From: Afifellaceae bacterium
GTDB taxonomy: Bacteria > Pseudomonadota > Alphaproteobacteria > Rhizobiales > Afifellaceae
Assembly (NCBI GenBank): GCA_028281235.1
Contig: JANQKG010000007.1
Location: 62,001-126,000, forward strand
Direction of reading: 5' to 3'
DNA length: 64,000 nt
Part shown: positions 17,765-26,296 of the stretch, piece after piece
How the letters are laid out: each line of letters begins with the position of its first letter
Numbering within the stretch: position 1 is the stretch's first letter
Translations under genes and position numbers: made by a program
Notes under the pieces: generated by a model
What the model was told of the DNA's origin: nothing
The model's input: only the letters and a program-made list of their open reading frames with translations
Databases searched by the model: none

Positions 17765-18829
17765 ATGGCCAGCATCCACCTTAAGAATCTCAAGAAGACG
17801 TTCGGCCAGCATGTCGCCGTCGCCGACCTGACGCTCGATGTCGCTGAGGGCCAGTTCGTGGTGCTGCTCGGGCCCTCAGGCTGCGGCAAGACGACGACGC
17901 TCAATTGCATTGCCGGCCTGGAGGCGCCGACCAGCGGCCGCGTGCTCTTCGACGACACTGACGTGACGGGCCTTCCGCCCCATGCGCGCAACATCGCGAT
18001 GGTCTTCCAGTCAGCGCTGCTCTACCCGCATCTGAACGCGCGCGCCAATATCGAGATGAGCCTGCGCCATTCCGGCATGACAGCCGACCAGGTGAAGTCG
18101 CGTGTCGCTGGCGTCGTCAGCATGCTGCGCGTCGACCATTTGCTCGACAAGCGGCCGAGCGCGCTCTCCGGCGGCGAGCGCCAGCGCGTCGCGCTCGCCA
18201 AGGCAATCGTCCGCGAGCCGTCGGTGTTCCTTATGGACGAGCCGTTTTCTGCGCTCGACGCGGCGCTCCGCAACTCGCTCCGTGCTGAGCTCGTGCACCT
18301 GCAAAAAACGCTCAACGTCACCACCATCTTCGTCACCCATGACCAGGTGGAGGCGATGACCATGGGCGACGTCATCGTCGTGATGAACAACGCCAATGTC
18401 GAACAAGTCGGCTCGCCGGACGAGATCTACAACAATCCGCAGACCAAGTTCGTTGCCGGCTTCATCGGATCGCCGCCGATGAATTTCTTTGAGGGCGCTT
18501 TCAAGTCAGAGAACGATCGACTGACGTTCCACACCGGCGACATGGCCCTCTCCGTCCCCGATGCCCTACGGGCGAAACTGGACGGATCGATCGAGGCCCT
18601 CACATCCGTCGGCATCCGGCCGCAGCACATTCGCATCGTAGACGCCGGCACCGATGGCGGCATCAACATGGAGGTCTATGCCGTGGAGCATCTCGGCAAG
18701 GAGACCGTGATCATCCTCCAATCGGAGGCAGGCGACGCCTATCGCGTGCTCACCGATCCCGGCTTCAAGGCGGCTGTCGGCGAGCGCGTGGCTTTGGCGC
18801 CCGATCTGGCGCATGCGCACGTTTTTTGA
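17765..18829 (+). CDS. ABC transporter ATP-binding protein (UgpC/MalK/MsmK type)
   Basis: A 354-residue ATPase. Walker A is GPSGCGKTT (about residues 38-46), the signature is LSGGERQR, and Walker B is VFLMDEPFSALD followed by the switch His in FVTHDQVEA. The C-terminal TOBE/regulatory domain (GIRPQHIRI, LGKETVIIL) identifies the sugar-type UgpC/MalK class. It completes the importer that starts at 14601. Such ATPases can serve more than one importer, which matters because the importer at 28361-31458 has no ATPase gene. Confidence 0.9.
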   Translation: MASIHLKNLKKTFGQHVAVADLTLDVAEGQFVVLLGPSGCGKTTTLNCIAGLEAPTSGRVLFDDTDVTGLPPHARNIAMVFQSALLYPHLNARANIEMSLRHSGMTADQVKSRVAGVVSMLRVDHLLDKRPSALSGGERQRVALAKAIVREPSVFLMDEPFSALDAALRNSLRAELVHLQKTLNVTTIFVTHDQVEAMTMGDVIVVMNNANVEQVGSPDEIYNNPQTKFVAGFIGSPPMNFFEGAFKSENDRLTFHTGDMALSVPDALRAKLDGSIEALTSVGIRPQHIRIVDAGTDGGINMEVYAVEHLGKETVIILQSEAGDAYRVLTDPGFKAAVGERVALAPDLAHAHVF

Positions 18830-18912
18830 GGCCATATTGGTACGCGGCGCGAATGGTCGTAGCCCGCATGAAGCGTGAGCGGAACGCGGGGACGCACGCA
18901 CATCCTCTCCTC

Positions 18913-19055
18913 TGTCATCCCGAGAAGCGCGTTAGCGCTTGTTCGGGACCCATAACCATCAGAGCAAGCGGACAAAACACCCGGCACTGAAGCTCACTCG
19001 CCGCGCCGGTGGTCATGGGTCCCGGTCTCGGCCTCACGGCCGAACCGGGATGACA
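18913..19055. repeat. Large intergenic palindromic repeat element
   Basis: A noncoding 143-bp block with 10-bp terminal inverted repeats (TGTCATCCCG at 18913-18922 and CGGGATGACA at 19046-19055) and a nested 9-bp pair (GGGACCCAT at 18945-18953 and ATGGGTCCC at 19015-19023). The CGAGAAGCGC and GCGTTAGCGC stretches inside add smaller hairpins. Elements ending in TGTCATCCCG are common intergenic repeats in alphaproteobacteria. It lies between the convergent ATPase and SDR genes and could end transcription or be a remnant mobile unit. Confidence 0.65.
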
Positions 19056-19079
19056 AACGCGAGGTTGGTCGCCAACGGC

Positions 19080-19853
19080 TCACCAGCAGCTATAGCCGCC
19101 ATCCACCAGAAGCACCGTGCCGGTGACATAACTGGCGGCGTCGCTTGCGAGATAAAGAACGGCGTGGGCGATCTCCGATGGCTCCGCAAAACGGCGCATC
19201 GGCGTCATGTCGCGCCAGATTTCGACCCATTCGCTGTTGCTCAACCCACGCTTGGTCATCTCCGTCAGCGTGTAGCCGGGCGCCACGGCGTTGACGCGAA
19301 CGTTCTTGAGCGCCAGCTCCGCGGCAAGCGAGCGGACCATCTGATGAACTGCGGCCTTGCTCGCGTTGTAATGCGCCTGCGGCTGCGGCCGGTCCACCGT
19401 GAAGCCGGAATTCGATCCGATGCACACGATGGCGCCACCGCCATTCGCTGCCATCTGCCGCGCGAAAGCCTGAGCGGCGTAAAACTGCGCGTTGACGTTG
19501 ACATCCATGACCTCGCGCCATTCATCCGGCGGGATGTCGAGCACATCGGTGTTCGGGCAAATCCCCACGCAATTCACCAAAATGCCCGCCGGCCCGGACG
19601 CCTTCTCGACTTCGGCCGCGACACGCGTCGATTCCGCCGGGTCCGTCAGATCGGCAAGGAGGAAGGCAGCCCGCCGCCCACCGCCGGCGAGCCGCTCGGC
19701 GGATTCGCGTCCCAGCGCCTCCTCCCGATCGACAAGCACGATATCGGCGCCGGCGCCGGCCATCAGTTCGGCAACGGCATAGCCGATGCCGCGGGCCCCG
19801 CCGGTGACGACCGCAGTCCTCCCTGTCAGTCTGAACTTCTCAAGCGCGTCCAA
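19080..19853 (-). CDS. Short-chain dehydrogenase/reductase
   Basis: A 257-residue classical SDR. The cofactor motif AVVTGGARGIGYA is at about residues 14-26; the NCVG (NNAG-equivalent) segment, the catalytic Ser in CIGSNSG and YNASK are visible, and the C terminus is LLVDGGYSCW. The start is a TTG at 19853 with a well-placed CGGAG six bases upstream; no ATG or GTG lies nearer. It follows the DeoR gene on the same strand by 62 bases. The activity is likely sugar alcohol or sugar acid oxidation, in step with the transporter upstream. Confidence 0.83.
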   Translation of the reverse strand: MDALEKFRLTGRTAVVTGGARGIGYAVAELMAGAGADIVLVDREEALGRESAERLAGGGRRAAFLLADLTDPAESTRVAAEVEKASGPAGILVNCVGICPNTDVLDIPPDEWREVMDVNVNAQFYAAQAFARQMAANGGGAIVCIGSNSGFTVDRPQPQAHYNASKAAVHQMVRSLAAELALKNVRVNAVAPGYTLTEMTKRGLSNSEWVEIWRDMTPMRRFAEPSEIAHAVLYLASDAASYVTGTVLLVDGGYSCW

Positions 19854-19915
19854 TCGAAGCTCCGTGCTCTGTTAGCTGATTGCGGCGTATGGGAGGGACA
19901 AGCGCCAGCTCGGTT

Positions 19916-20710
19916 CTAGCTGCCGACGGCAATCTCCAGGGCGACATTATTCGCCTTCAGATGCGCCTCAAGGTCCTTGCCGGGATTGGCATCGGTGATG
20001 ATGGCGTCAAAACCGGAAAGCGGTGCGATGTGAGCGACCGACGCGCGCCCGAACTTGGACGCGTCGACCAGTGCGATCTTGCGCTTGGAGCGCCGAATGA
20101 GCGCCTTCTTGATCTGCGTGTCTTCCGGCGAATAGTCGAAGAAGCCTTCCGCCGATACGCCCGAGCAGCCGAGAAAGAATGTGTCGATCCAATATTCGTT
20201 GAGATGCTCAATGGCGATCGGCCCGGAGACCGACGGCTCCAGCCCCGCGATCCGCCCCCCTGGCAGATAGACCTCCGTGCGCGAATGGGCCAATCGGCTG
20301 GCGACCGGCAGGCTGCACGTGATCACCCTGACGTCGAGATCGCCGAGAAGCTGCGCGAAAGTTTGCATCGTAGAGCCAAGATCAAGGGCAATCATCTCGC
20401 CGGCGGCGACGTGCTGCAAGGCGCGTTGGGCAATCGCCCGCTTGCCGGCCAGATTGATGTTGGCGCGCTCATTGACCGCCGGCTCAATGGCCGCAAACTC
20501 CGAGCTGTCACGATTATCGGGGTGCAGCGCGCCGCCATGGATGCGTATGAGGCGATCGCGCGTTGCGAGCTGGTCGAGATCGCGCCGCACGGTCATCTCC
20601 GTCACGCCGCTTCGTTTGGCGATCTCCGAGACCGTGACGAATCCCGTCGTCTTGAGAATGTCGAGGATCAGGTCTTCGCGCTGCTTGGCATGAAGCCTTT
20701 TTTCCAGCAT
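19916..20710 (-). CDS. DeoR-family transcriptional regulator
   Basis: A 264-residue regulator. The N-terminal winged helix-turn-helix (VSEIAKRSGVTEMTVRRDLD, about residues 27-46) is the DeoR signature. The C-terminal sugar-phosphate sensor domain has the ISOCOT-like ALDLGSTMQTFAQLL, the YLPGGRI segment and the SKRKIALVDASKFGR motif. It probably represses the adjacent SDR and the transport/catabolic genes until a phosphosugar binds. The repeat in front of it (20746-20763) and the similar element at 13647 are candidate operators. Confidence 0.87.
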   Translation of the reverse strand: MLEKRLHAKQREDLILDILKTTGFVTVSEIAKRSGVTEMTVRRDLDQLATRDRLIRIHGGALHPDNRDSSEFAAIEPAVNERANINLAGKRAIAQRALQHVAAGEMIALDLGSTMQTFAQLLGDLDVRVITCSLPVASRLAHSRTEVYLPGGRIAGLEPSVSGPIAIEHLNEYWIDTFFLGCSGVSAEGFFDYSPEDTQIKKALIRRSKRKIALVDASKFGRASVAHIAPLSGFDAIITDANPGKDLEAHLKANNVALEIAVGS

Positions 20711-20937
20711 GTCGCCCTAGCTTGGGTTGTGAAGCGTAAATGTTCTTATTTGTGTGAATACACTAAAATAGTAACACCCCAGCCGGCCGGAAGCAACGCA
20801 ATTGCCCAAAAAGGCCGCTTCCTCGTAGAAGCGCGACGCCGGCATCCCCGCCGCCTTGCACACGCATGAGATGAAGATCGCGTGGGGGGAGCCCGGGAAG
20901 GGGCTGCTGCCCGGCGTTCAGATGGCTCCAGGATGGT
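20711..20937. other. Intergenic region upstream of DeoR
   Basis: These 227 bases hold the promoter side of the DeoR gene, including the candidate operator at 20746-20763 and an AT-rich stretch to 20775. The remainder, up to the end of the flippase gene, is GC-rich, and I recognise no gene or RNA in it. Confidence 0.5.
20746..20763. promoter_or_regulatory. Candidate DeoR operator
   Basis: TTATTTGTGT (20746-20755) runs into a GTGT-GAAT-ACAC inverted repeat (20752-20763), about 40 bases ahead of the DeoR gene start on the minus strand. The same decamer with one change occurs in reverse orientation at 13647-13656, in the divergent promoter of the catabolic and transport operons. Autoregulation plus control of that promoter is an inference. 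Confidence 0.4.
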
Positions 20938-22260
20938 TTATGGCGACCTCCATCGGAGCACAGCGCGCCATGGGACGATCTCGTTGCGCGAAATGCCGAG
21001 GCCAAAGGTGGCCAGCCCGTATCGCGCGGCGAAATGGGCGGCGAGCCCGTACCATGTCAGCATGGCAACGCCGGTCGCGATTGCCGCGCCGGTTGGCCCG
21101 AAGCTGGCGGCGAGCGCCGCGCAGCCGGCAAGGAGCACCAGGCCCGACGCAAGCGATAGGAGACTGCTTGTCCTTTGTGCCGACAGGAGCGTCAGGGCCT
21201 GGATGGACGGGCCACAGCACGCCCGCGCAACCTGCACCACGACAAGGATGGCCAGCACCGGCGCACCGGCCACAAAGGCCTCGCCAAACAAGGCCAGAAC
21301 CTGCGGCGCAAGCGGCGCCAGAACAAGTGCTGCACTTCCCGTCGCCAGCATTGCGGTCCGATTGAGCCGGCCGACAATACGCCTGACCTCATCACTCAAC
21401 GCCCGCCCATGAGCGGCTGCGATGCGAGGCAGTTCGATCTGATAGAGCGCCTGGATGGCGAAGCCGACCAGAAGCGCGATCTTCAGCGATAGCGCAAACA
21501 CACCCAGCGCCGCCGGCGACAGGAACAGGCTTGAGACGATGATGGCGAGATCACCGAAGAACGCAGAAAGCACCGAAACGCTGACAAGCGGCAACGCCGT
21601 CATCCGCAACCGGCGGCGTATCCGCCGGTCAACGCGGGGTTCAACGCGCGGCAGGATTCCGGCACGCACCATGCCGACCGTCAGCAAGATGAGCGTCAGC
21701 GCCGCACCGACGGTGAAGAGCCAAACGGCGTCCGTCGCATCGATGCGCACACCCGCCAGAAGCAGCAACACCAACCCCGACGCCAACACGACCGGCCGGG
21801 TCAGAAGCTCCGGCAGATTGGCGATCATCGGGTGGCGCCGCGCCATGGCGTAGGCGCTGAGCAACCGGCCAAAGGCGATGACAGGCACAGCAATCGCCGC
21901 CGCCAGAAGCGCCGCATGACCGGACAACAACAGGGCGGCACTTGCCATCAAGACGGCGATCACGAAGCCTGCGGCCGCGCTGTCAATGAGAGCAACACGC
22001 GCTAGCGCCTCGCCCCGACGCTCGCCGTTGCGGCTCATCGCAACGATCTTGAGCACGATGTTGGGGAAGCCGCCGGCGGCGACGACAGCCCCGACCGTCG
22101 CCAGGCTCGTCGCCAGGAAGAACTGACCGAGTTGTTCAGGACCAAGCAGCCGCGCAAGCAGCAACTGCACGCCGATGCCAAGCAGAGCGGCGGCCATGCG
22201 TGCTGAAAAGAGGGAGCCGGCGCGGCTGCCGAGGTGCCAGATGGACTTCAGCCCGTTCAT
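20938..22260 (-). CDS. Polysaccharide flippase (Wzx/MATE-like, MVF superfamily)
   Basis: A 440-residue polytopic membrane protein with about 12 hydrophobic helices and a basic loop (RVDRRIRRRLRM) near the middle. The N-terminal pattern SARMAAALLGIGVQLLLARL followed by LGPEQLGQFFLA is typical of lipopolysaccharide/oligosaccharide flippases (polysaccharide biosynthesis proteins). It should move a lipid-linked glycan across the inner membrane. The ATG overlaps the stop of the acyltransferase-like gene by four bases, so it is last in a three-gene run with that gene and the ATP-grasp gene. Confidence 0.8.
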   Translation of the reverse strand: MNGLKSIWHLGSRAGSLFSARMAAALLGIGVQLLLARLLGPEQLGQFFLATSLATVGAVVAAGGFPNIVLKIVAMSRNGERRGEALARVALIDSAAAGFVIAVLMASAALLLSGHAALLAAAIAVPVIAFGRLLSAYAMARRHPMIANLPELLTRPVVLASGLVLLLLAGVRIDATDAVWLFTVGAALTLILLTVGMVRAGILPRVEPRVDRRIRRRLRMTALPLVSVSVLSAFFGDLAIIVSSLFLSPAALGVFALSLKIALLVGFAIQALYQIELPRIAAAHGRALSDEVRRIVGRLNRTAMLATGSAALVLAPLAPQVLALFGEAFVAGAPVLAILVVVQVARACCGPSIQALTLLSAQRTSSLLSLASGLVLLAGCAALAASFGPTGAAIATGVAMLTWYGLAAHFAARYGLATFGLGISRNEIVPWRAVLRWRSP

Positions 22261-23372
22261 TTTCCGCGGCCTGGAAGGCTCCGCATCGCCAGCCGTGCGC
22301 TCCGCGCCGCATAGGTCGCAACCCCGACCATCCGTGCCACGGGGCTTGTCCAGCAGCTGAACTCGCCCGGCGTCGCGAAAATCTCGCCCTGCCGACCCAC
22401 CAGGCCACGCTTGAACTGCCGTAGCCCCGGGTCGAGCGCCTCGCCGCCGAGATCATACCAGCGCGCCTCACCTTCACGGAGTCGCTCAATGATGTGCCAT
22501 TGCAGGAGGTAGCCGGCGTTGCGCGCCGCGCCGCCCTCGCTGCTTGCGCCGTAAAGGTAGCTGGCCATGTCGCCATGCGTGCCTATGACGGCGCCGGCAA
22601 CCGCACGGTCCCCCTCATAGGCGAGATAGATCTTGGGCGCCAAGGCACGCGGCAGAGCGTCAGCAAGCTGCGGCACCGCCTCCACGGCGTCGTCGCTGTG
22701 AAAGCGTTTCCGCTCCACCATGACGCGATGCAGCTCGGCAAAAGTGGCGTAGGCCTCATGCACGTCATGCTCAACGACCTTGAGCCCGGCCTTGCGTGCG
22801 CGCTTCAGATTGTACCGCCATTTCTGCGAAAAGCCGGCAACCGCGTCGAGCGGGCCTTTGAGGTCGACCAGATACCGGTTGGGGTCGGGTGCGTAGAGAT
22901 CGCGATTGAACCCCTCCGCTTCCAAGATCTCCGCTTCGCGCGAGGCAAACTCCGGGTTCGGGCGCGGCACGATGGTCAGAAGGCTTCCGCGCCGGTCGCA
23001 AAACTCACGGCGCAGGGCGCGGACAAGGTGCGTGTAAGTCGTCCACGATTCCGCCTCGCCGGTGCGCCGCCACACCGGACCGAACTTGACGTAGTAAAGG
23101 CCCGTCCTGAGCCCAGGCAGGGAGAACCGCGTCGCCACCGCACCGCCGATAAGGGCGCCGCGCTGGTGAACCTGGCAGGCAACCACACGCTCACTGCCCC
23201 GCTTGGCCGATGCAAAGGCGGCGGTCTGGTCGTAGCTTGCGTCATCGAATTGCGAGAGCGCGGCGTCCCAGGTCCCGTGCGGCACGATCGTCAGCGCAAC
23301 GCCGGCTTCAGCAGCCGGGGCCACCAGGTCGCATGTCTCGCCTACCAGTGCGGGAGCGGTTGCAGTGGCCAT
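22257..23372 (-). CDS. FemAB/GNAT-like aminoacyl- or acyltransferase
   Basis: A 371-residue protein from the ATG at 23372. The C-terminal half has the GNAT_6/FemAB pattern: KWRYNLKRARKAGLKV, then FAELHRVMVERKRF, then LAYEGDRAVAGAVIG, and YLYGASSEGGAARNAGYLLQWHIIE, with YDLGGEALDPGLRQFKRGLVG near the end. The N-terminal half repeats a weaker copy of the fold, as in FemX/FemAB proteins. Such enzymes transfer amino acids or acyl groups to cell-wall or surface glycans. The start lies 2 bases after the ATP-grasp stop. The substrate is unknown. Confidence 0.76.
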   Translation of the reverse strand: MATATAPALVGETCDLVAPAAEAGVALTIVPHGTWDAALSQFDDASYDQTAAFASAKRGSERVVACQVHQRGALIGGAVATRFSLPGLRTGLYYVKFGPVWRRTGEAESWTTYTHLVRALRREFCDRRGSLLTIVPRPNPEFASREAEILEAEGFNRDLYAPDPNRYLVDLKGPLDAVAGFSQKWRYNLKRARKAGLKVVEHDVHEAYATFAELHRVMVERKRFHSDDAVEAVPQLADALPRALAPKIYLAYEGDRAVAGAVIGTHGDMASYLYGASSEGGAARNAGYLLQWHIIERLREGEARWYDLGGEALDPGLRQFKRGLVGRQGEIFATPGEFSCWTSPVARMVGVATYAARSARLAMRSLPGRGK

Positions 23373-23374
23373 AA

Positions 23375-24616
23375 TCAAGGAGCCCCATCCATAATGAGCG
23401 CTGCTCTGCGACGCGACATCAGTCGCAAGCCGCCCAATTGCCGCGCAAACAACACCAAGGTCGGCCGCGGGTCGGACCACGACCAGGTCATGTGAATATC
23501 GGCCTTAAGCGCCATCGCGGTCGCCCGTGCGAGCCACGAGAGCGCAGCACCGAACGAAACGCTTCGGCTGCGAACAGCCTCGCGCAGGCCGCGCAGATCG
23601 CCATAGGTCCACGCAAAGCGCAGGCCGGCACGGCCAACGATCGGCTCCTCCGCCATGGCCCGCCCGCTCGCCAGATCGATGCTCAGACGCGCCAAAGGCA
23701 GACCGGCCGCCTCGGCAATCGCATGGTTGCCGGGAACGCGCGGATTGATCTCCAGGAACATGGTGGCGCCCGATCGGGGATCGACAAGGAACTGTGCGCA
23801 GCCGATCCCGGTATAGGCAAGCGATTGCGTCAGCGCCTCCGTCCAACGGACCAGATCGGCGTTGGGCACCAGCGTGACGCCCTCAACCGCTAGCCCGCTC
23901 CCGTCCACCCGGTCGGTGCGGTCGATGCGCGCTTCGCACACACCCACCAGCCGGCCCTCAGCGGCGGCGAAATAAAGATTGTGGCGCGTGCCGGACGCCT
24001 TGCGCTGCACGACCAGCGGCTCGCTCGGCGGCAACGCATTGAGCGCCTCCACCTCAAGGTCGGCAGGAGCCTCAACGAAGATCGCCTTCTCGCCGCCGAT
24101 GCGGCGCGTGGAATCCGCAGGACGTATGACGCAGGGAAGACCGACGGAGTCGATTGCGTCTGGAAGGTCTCGGCTGGTCGTGTTGGCGAACGGCTCCGTG
24201 GGGACACCCAGCGATTGGCAGCGGGCAAACATACTTGGCTTGTCGAGGCACGCCTGCACGGCATCCACCGACGGCGTCACCCATGTCACATCGGCGCTGA
24301 GGGACGGCGCGCCTGCGGCGAGCTTGCGCGACGCGGCCTCCGTCACGGGAATCACCATGTCGATGCCGGCCTCAGACAGCTTCGCGCCGTCGGCGAGCCA
24401 CGCCGGCAAGGCGCCGCGCTCAAGATCGCCGGCCGGCATCATGCGATCGACATATCGGGAATACTCCGCTGCGCCCTCTCCGCCCTCGCCGGCCACCACA
24501 ATGGTATAGCCAAGCGGCTTAAGCGCGCGCGCAATCGCCAATGTCGGCCGATAGTTCCCCAGAAGCAGAACAGCCGGCCGGGATTTGAAGCAATCCGCCT
24601 GTTGAGAATCCTTCAC
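23375..24616 (-). CDS. ATP-grasp family carboxylate-amine ligase
   Basis: A 413-residue protein starting at a GTG with GGAGGT nine bases upstream. The N-terminal pre-ATP-grasp domain (VLLLGNYRPTLAIARALKPL) is followed by the ATP-grasp fold, with LPCVIRPADSTRRIGG, PLVVQRKASGTRHN and the magnesium-site MFLEINPRVPGNHAIAE. ATP-grasp enzymes join a carboxylate to an amine or thiol through an acylphosphate. With the FemAB-like and flippase genes next to it, it may build or attach an amino-acid decoration on a surface polymer. No specific reaction can be assigned. Confidence 0.8.
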   Translation of the reverse strand: MKDSQQADCFKSRPAVLLLGNYRPTLAIARALKPLGYTIVVAGEGGEGAAEYSRYVDRMMPAGDLERGALPAWLADGAKLSEAGIDMVIPVTEAASRKLAAGAPSLSADVTWVTPSVDAVQACLDKPSMFARCQSLGVPTEPFANTTSRDLPDAIDSVGLPCVIRPADSTRRIGGEKAIFVEAPADLEVEALNALPPSEPLVVQRKASGTRHNLYFAAAEGRLVGVCEARIDRTDRVDGSGLAVEGVTLVPNADLVRWTEALTQSLAYTGIGCAQFLVDPRSGATMFLEINPRVPGNHAIAEAAGLPLARLSIDLASGRAMAEEPIVGRAGLRFAWTYGDLRGLREAVRSRSVSFGAALSWLARATAMALKADIHMTWSWSDPRPTLVLFARQLGGLRLMSRRRAALIMDGAP

Positions 24617-24759
24617 CAGGGACGCACCTCCGCCGCATACGGATTGCTTTGGTTAGCCTTCTCCTTCTGAAATAATCAAACGAACTGGGGGCTTAACCTT
24701 AAAACTTCCGTCGGATTGTCACCGGCGGTTAACCATCAGGGCGGGATCCTTGGTGCGCT

Positions 24760-26178
24760 TTACGGCCACGCGCAGATTGGCGGCCGTCTGTCGATCCACG
24801 GCTGTGCGGCCTCCACCTGCGCCGCCACACGGATCAGCGTCGCCTCATCGCAGGGGCGCCCGACGAATTGGACGCCGATGGGCAGGCCATCCGCCGACCA
24901 GTGCAGCGGCATCGACATGGCCGGCTGGCCCGACACGTTGAACGGGAACAGATACGAACCGTCGGTCCATTTAGCGTGGTAGCGATCAAGGTCCGGCTCC
25001 GACATGTCCCAATGGCCGAACGGCCTGGGGGGATGCGTCAAGGTCGGCGTGAGGAACACGTCGTAATCGGCGAGATCCATGGCGATCGCCCGCGAAAAGC
25101 GGCGGATCGTCTCCACGTCCCGCGCGTGTTCAACTGCGCTCATCGCCCGGCCGCGCTGAAGCGTAGCCAGCGTGGTCGCCGACACATCGTCCAAAGTCGG
25201 ATCGCGGCCGAGCTCTTCAGCCCGGTCGCCCAGCCAGCCCGCCATCTGCACAACAATGACTTGCGAGTAGGCACGCCACGCCGCGTCGATGTCGATGGCC
25301 ATGTCGTGTTCTTCCACGTCGTGCCCAAGCGCCTCAAGAAGCCGCGCGGTGTTCTTGACGGCGGTCACCGCTTCCTCATGCACGCCGTGCGGCGCCGTCA
25401 CGGTGAAACCGACACGCAGGCGGCCGGGATCGGCTCCGACTTCCTCCAGCCAGGGCCGCGCTGGCGGCGGCGTATTGTAGGGCTCGCCCGGCAGCGCGCC
25501 TGCGGTCGCATCGAGAAAGGCCGCGCTGTCGCGAACCGTGCGTGTGACGCAAAGAAAGAACACGCCGCCATAGGTGAAATCGGCATTCACCGGACCAACC
25601 GTCATGCGCCCGCGCGCCGGCTTCAGGCCGAACAGACCGCATTGCGACGCGGGACAGCGAATGGAGCCGGCGCCGTCGCTTGCCTCGGCAAGCGGAACCA
25701 TGCGCGAAGCGACCGCCGACGCCGCACCGCCGCTTGAGCCGCCCGGCGATATGCCTTCACACCACGGATTGTTCGCCCGCCCGAACAAATCGCATTCGCT
25801 GGTCAACGCCCAGCCGAGTTCCGGCGCGTTGGTGGAGCCGACGAGGATGAAGCCGGCGCGCCTGATCCGCGCCACGATATCAGAATCGGCGGACGCCACA
25901 TTGTCCTTGAAGAACGGACTGCAATTGGTCTGCGGCACGCCGGCCCAGGTCGTCGCGACCTCTTTCATGAGATAGGGCACGCCCTTGAAGGGGCCGTCGG
26001 GCACGCCCTCCGCCTGCCGCCTCGCCTCGTCATAATACGTCTGAACCACAGCATTGAGCTGCGGATTGATCGCCTCGATACGTTCTATGGCCGTGTCGAC
26101 CAGTTCCAGAGGCGTCACCTCCCCAGCCTTGACCAAAGCCGCCAGGCCCAGCGCATCATATGAACCAAAGGCGTCCAT
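24760..26178 (-). CDS. Amidase (amidase signature family)
   Basis: A 472-residue amidase-signature enzyme from the ATG at 26178. The Ser-cisSer-Lys triad is visible as Lys72 in YLMKEVATTW, Ser148 in SPGGSSGGAAS and the nucleophile Ser172 in ASDGAGSIRCPAS. These enzymes hydrolyse amides to acids and ammonia or amines. The GatA-like domain is not accompanied by gatB or gatC, so a catabolic amidase is likely. It is divergent from the SelA-like gene, sharing a 118-base promoter region that holds an 8-bp inverted repeat. Confidence 0.87.
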   Translation of the reverse strand: MDAFGSYDALGLAALVKAGEVTPLELVDTAIERIEAINPQLNAVVQTYYDEARRQAEGVPDGPFKGVPYLMKEVATTWAGVPQTNCSPFFKDNVASADSDIVARIRRAGFILVGSTNAPELGWALTSECDLFGRANNPWCEGISPGGSSGGAASAVASRMVPLAEASDGAGSIRCPASQCGLFGLKPARGRMTVGPVNADFTYGGVFFLCVTRTVRDSAAFLDATAGALPGEPYNTPPPARPWLEEVGADPGRLRVGFTVTAPHGVHEEAVTAVKNTARLLEALGHDVEEHDMAIDIDAAWRAYSQVIVVQMAGWLGDRAEELGRDPTLDDVSATTLATLQRGRAMSAVEHARDVETIRRFSRAIAMDLADYDVFLTPTLTHPPRPFGHWDMSEPDLDRYHAKWTDGSYLFPFNVSGQPAMSMPLHWSADGLPIGVQFVGRPCDEATLIRVAAQVEAAQPWIDRRPPICAWP

Positions 26179-26224
26179 GCTCTCCTCCCCGGCCGCTCGG
26201 CCAAACGCGAACATAGGATTTGAG

Positions 26225-26264
26225 CATCTTACAAAGCGCGCTGCCAGGCATTTGAAGTAAGATG
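26225..26264. promoter_or_regulatory. Inverted repeat in the amidase/SelA-like divergent promoter
   Basis: CATCTTAC (26225-26232) and GTAAGATG (26257-26264) form a perfect 8-bp inverted repeat with a 24-base spacer, between two divergent start codons. The arms lie 47 bases ahead of the amidase ATG and 33 bases ahead of the SelA-like GTG. The half-site spacing, about three helical turns between arm centres, fits binding by a dimeric or tetrameric regulator. The regulator is unknown. Confidence 0.45.
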
Positions 26265-26296
26265 GCGTGACGACAGCAAGCGAAAGGACGGCACAA

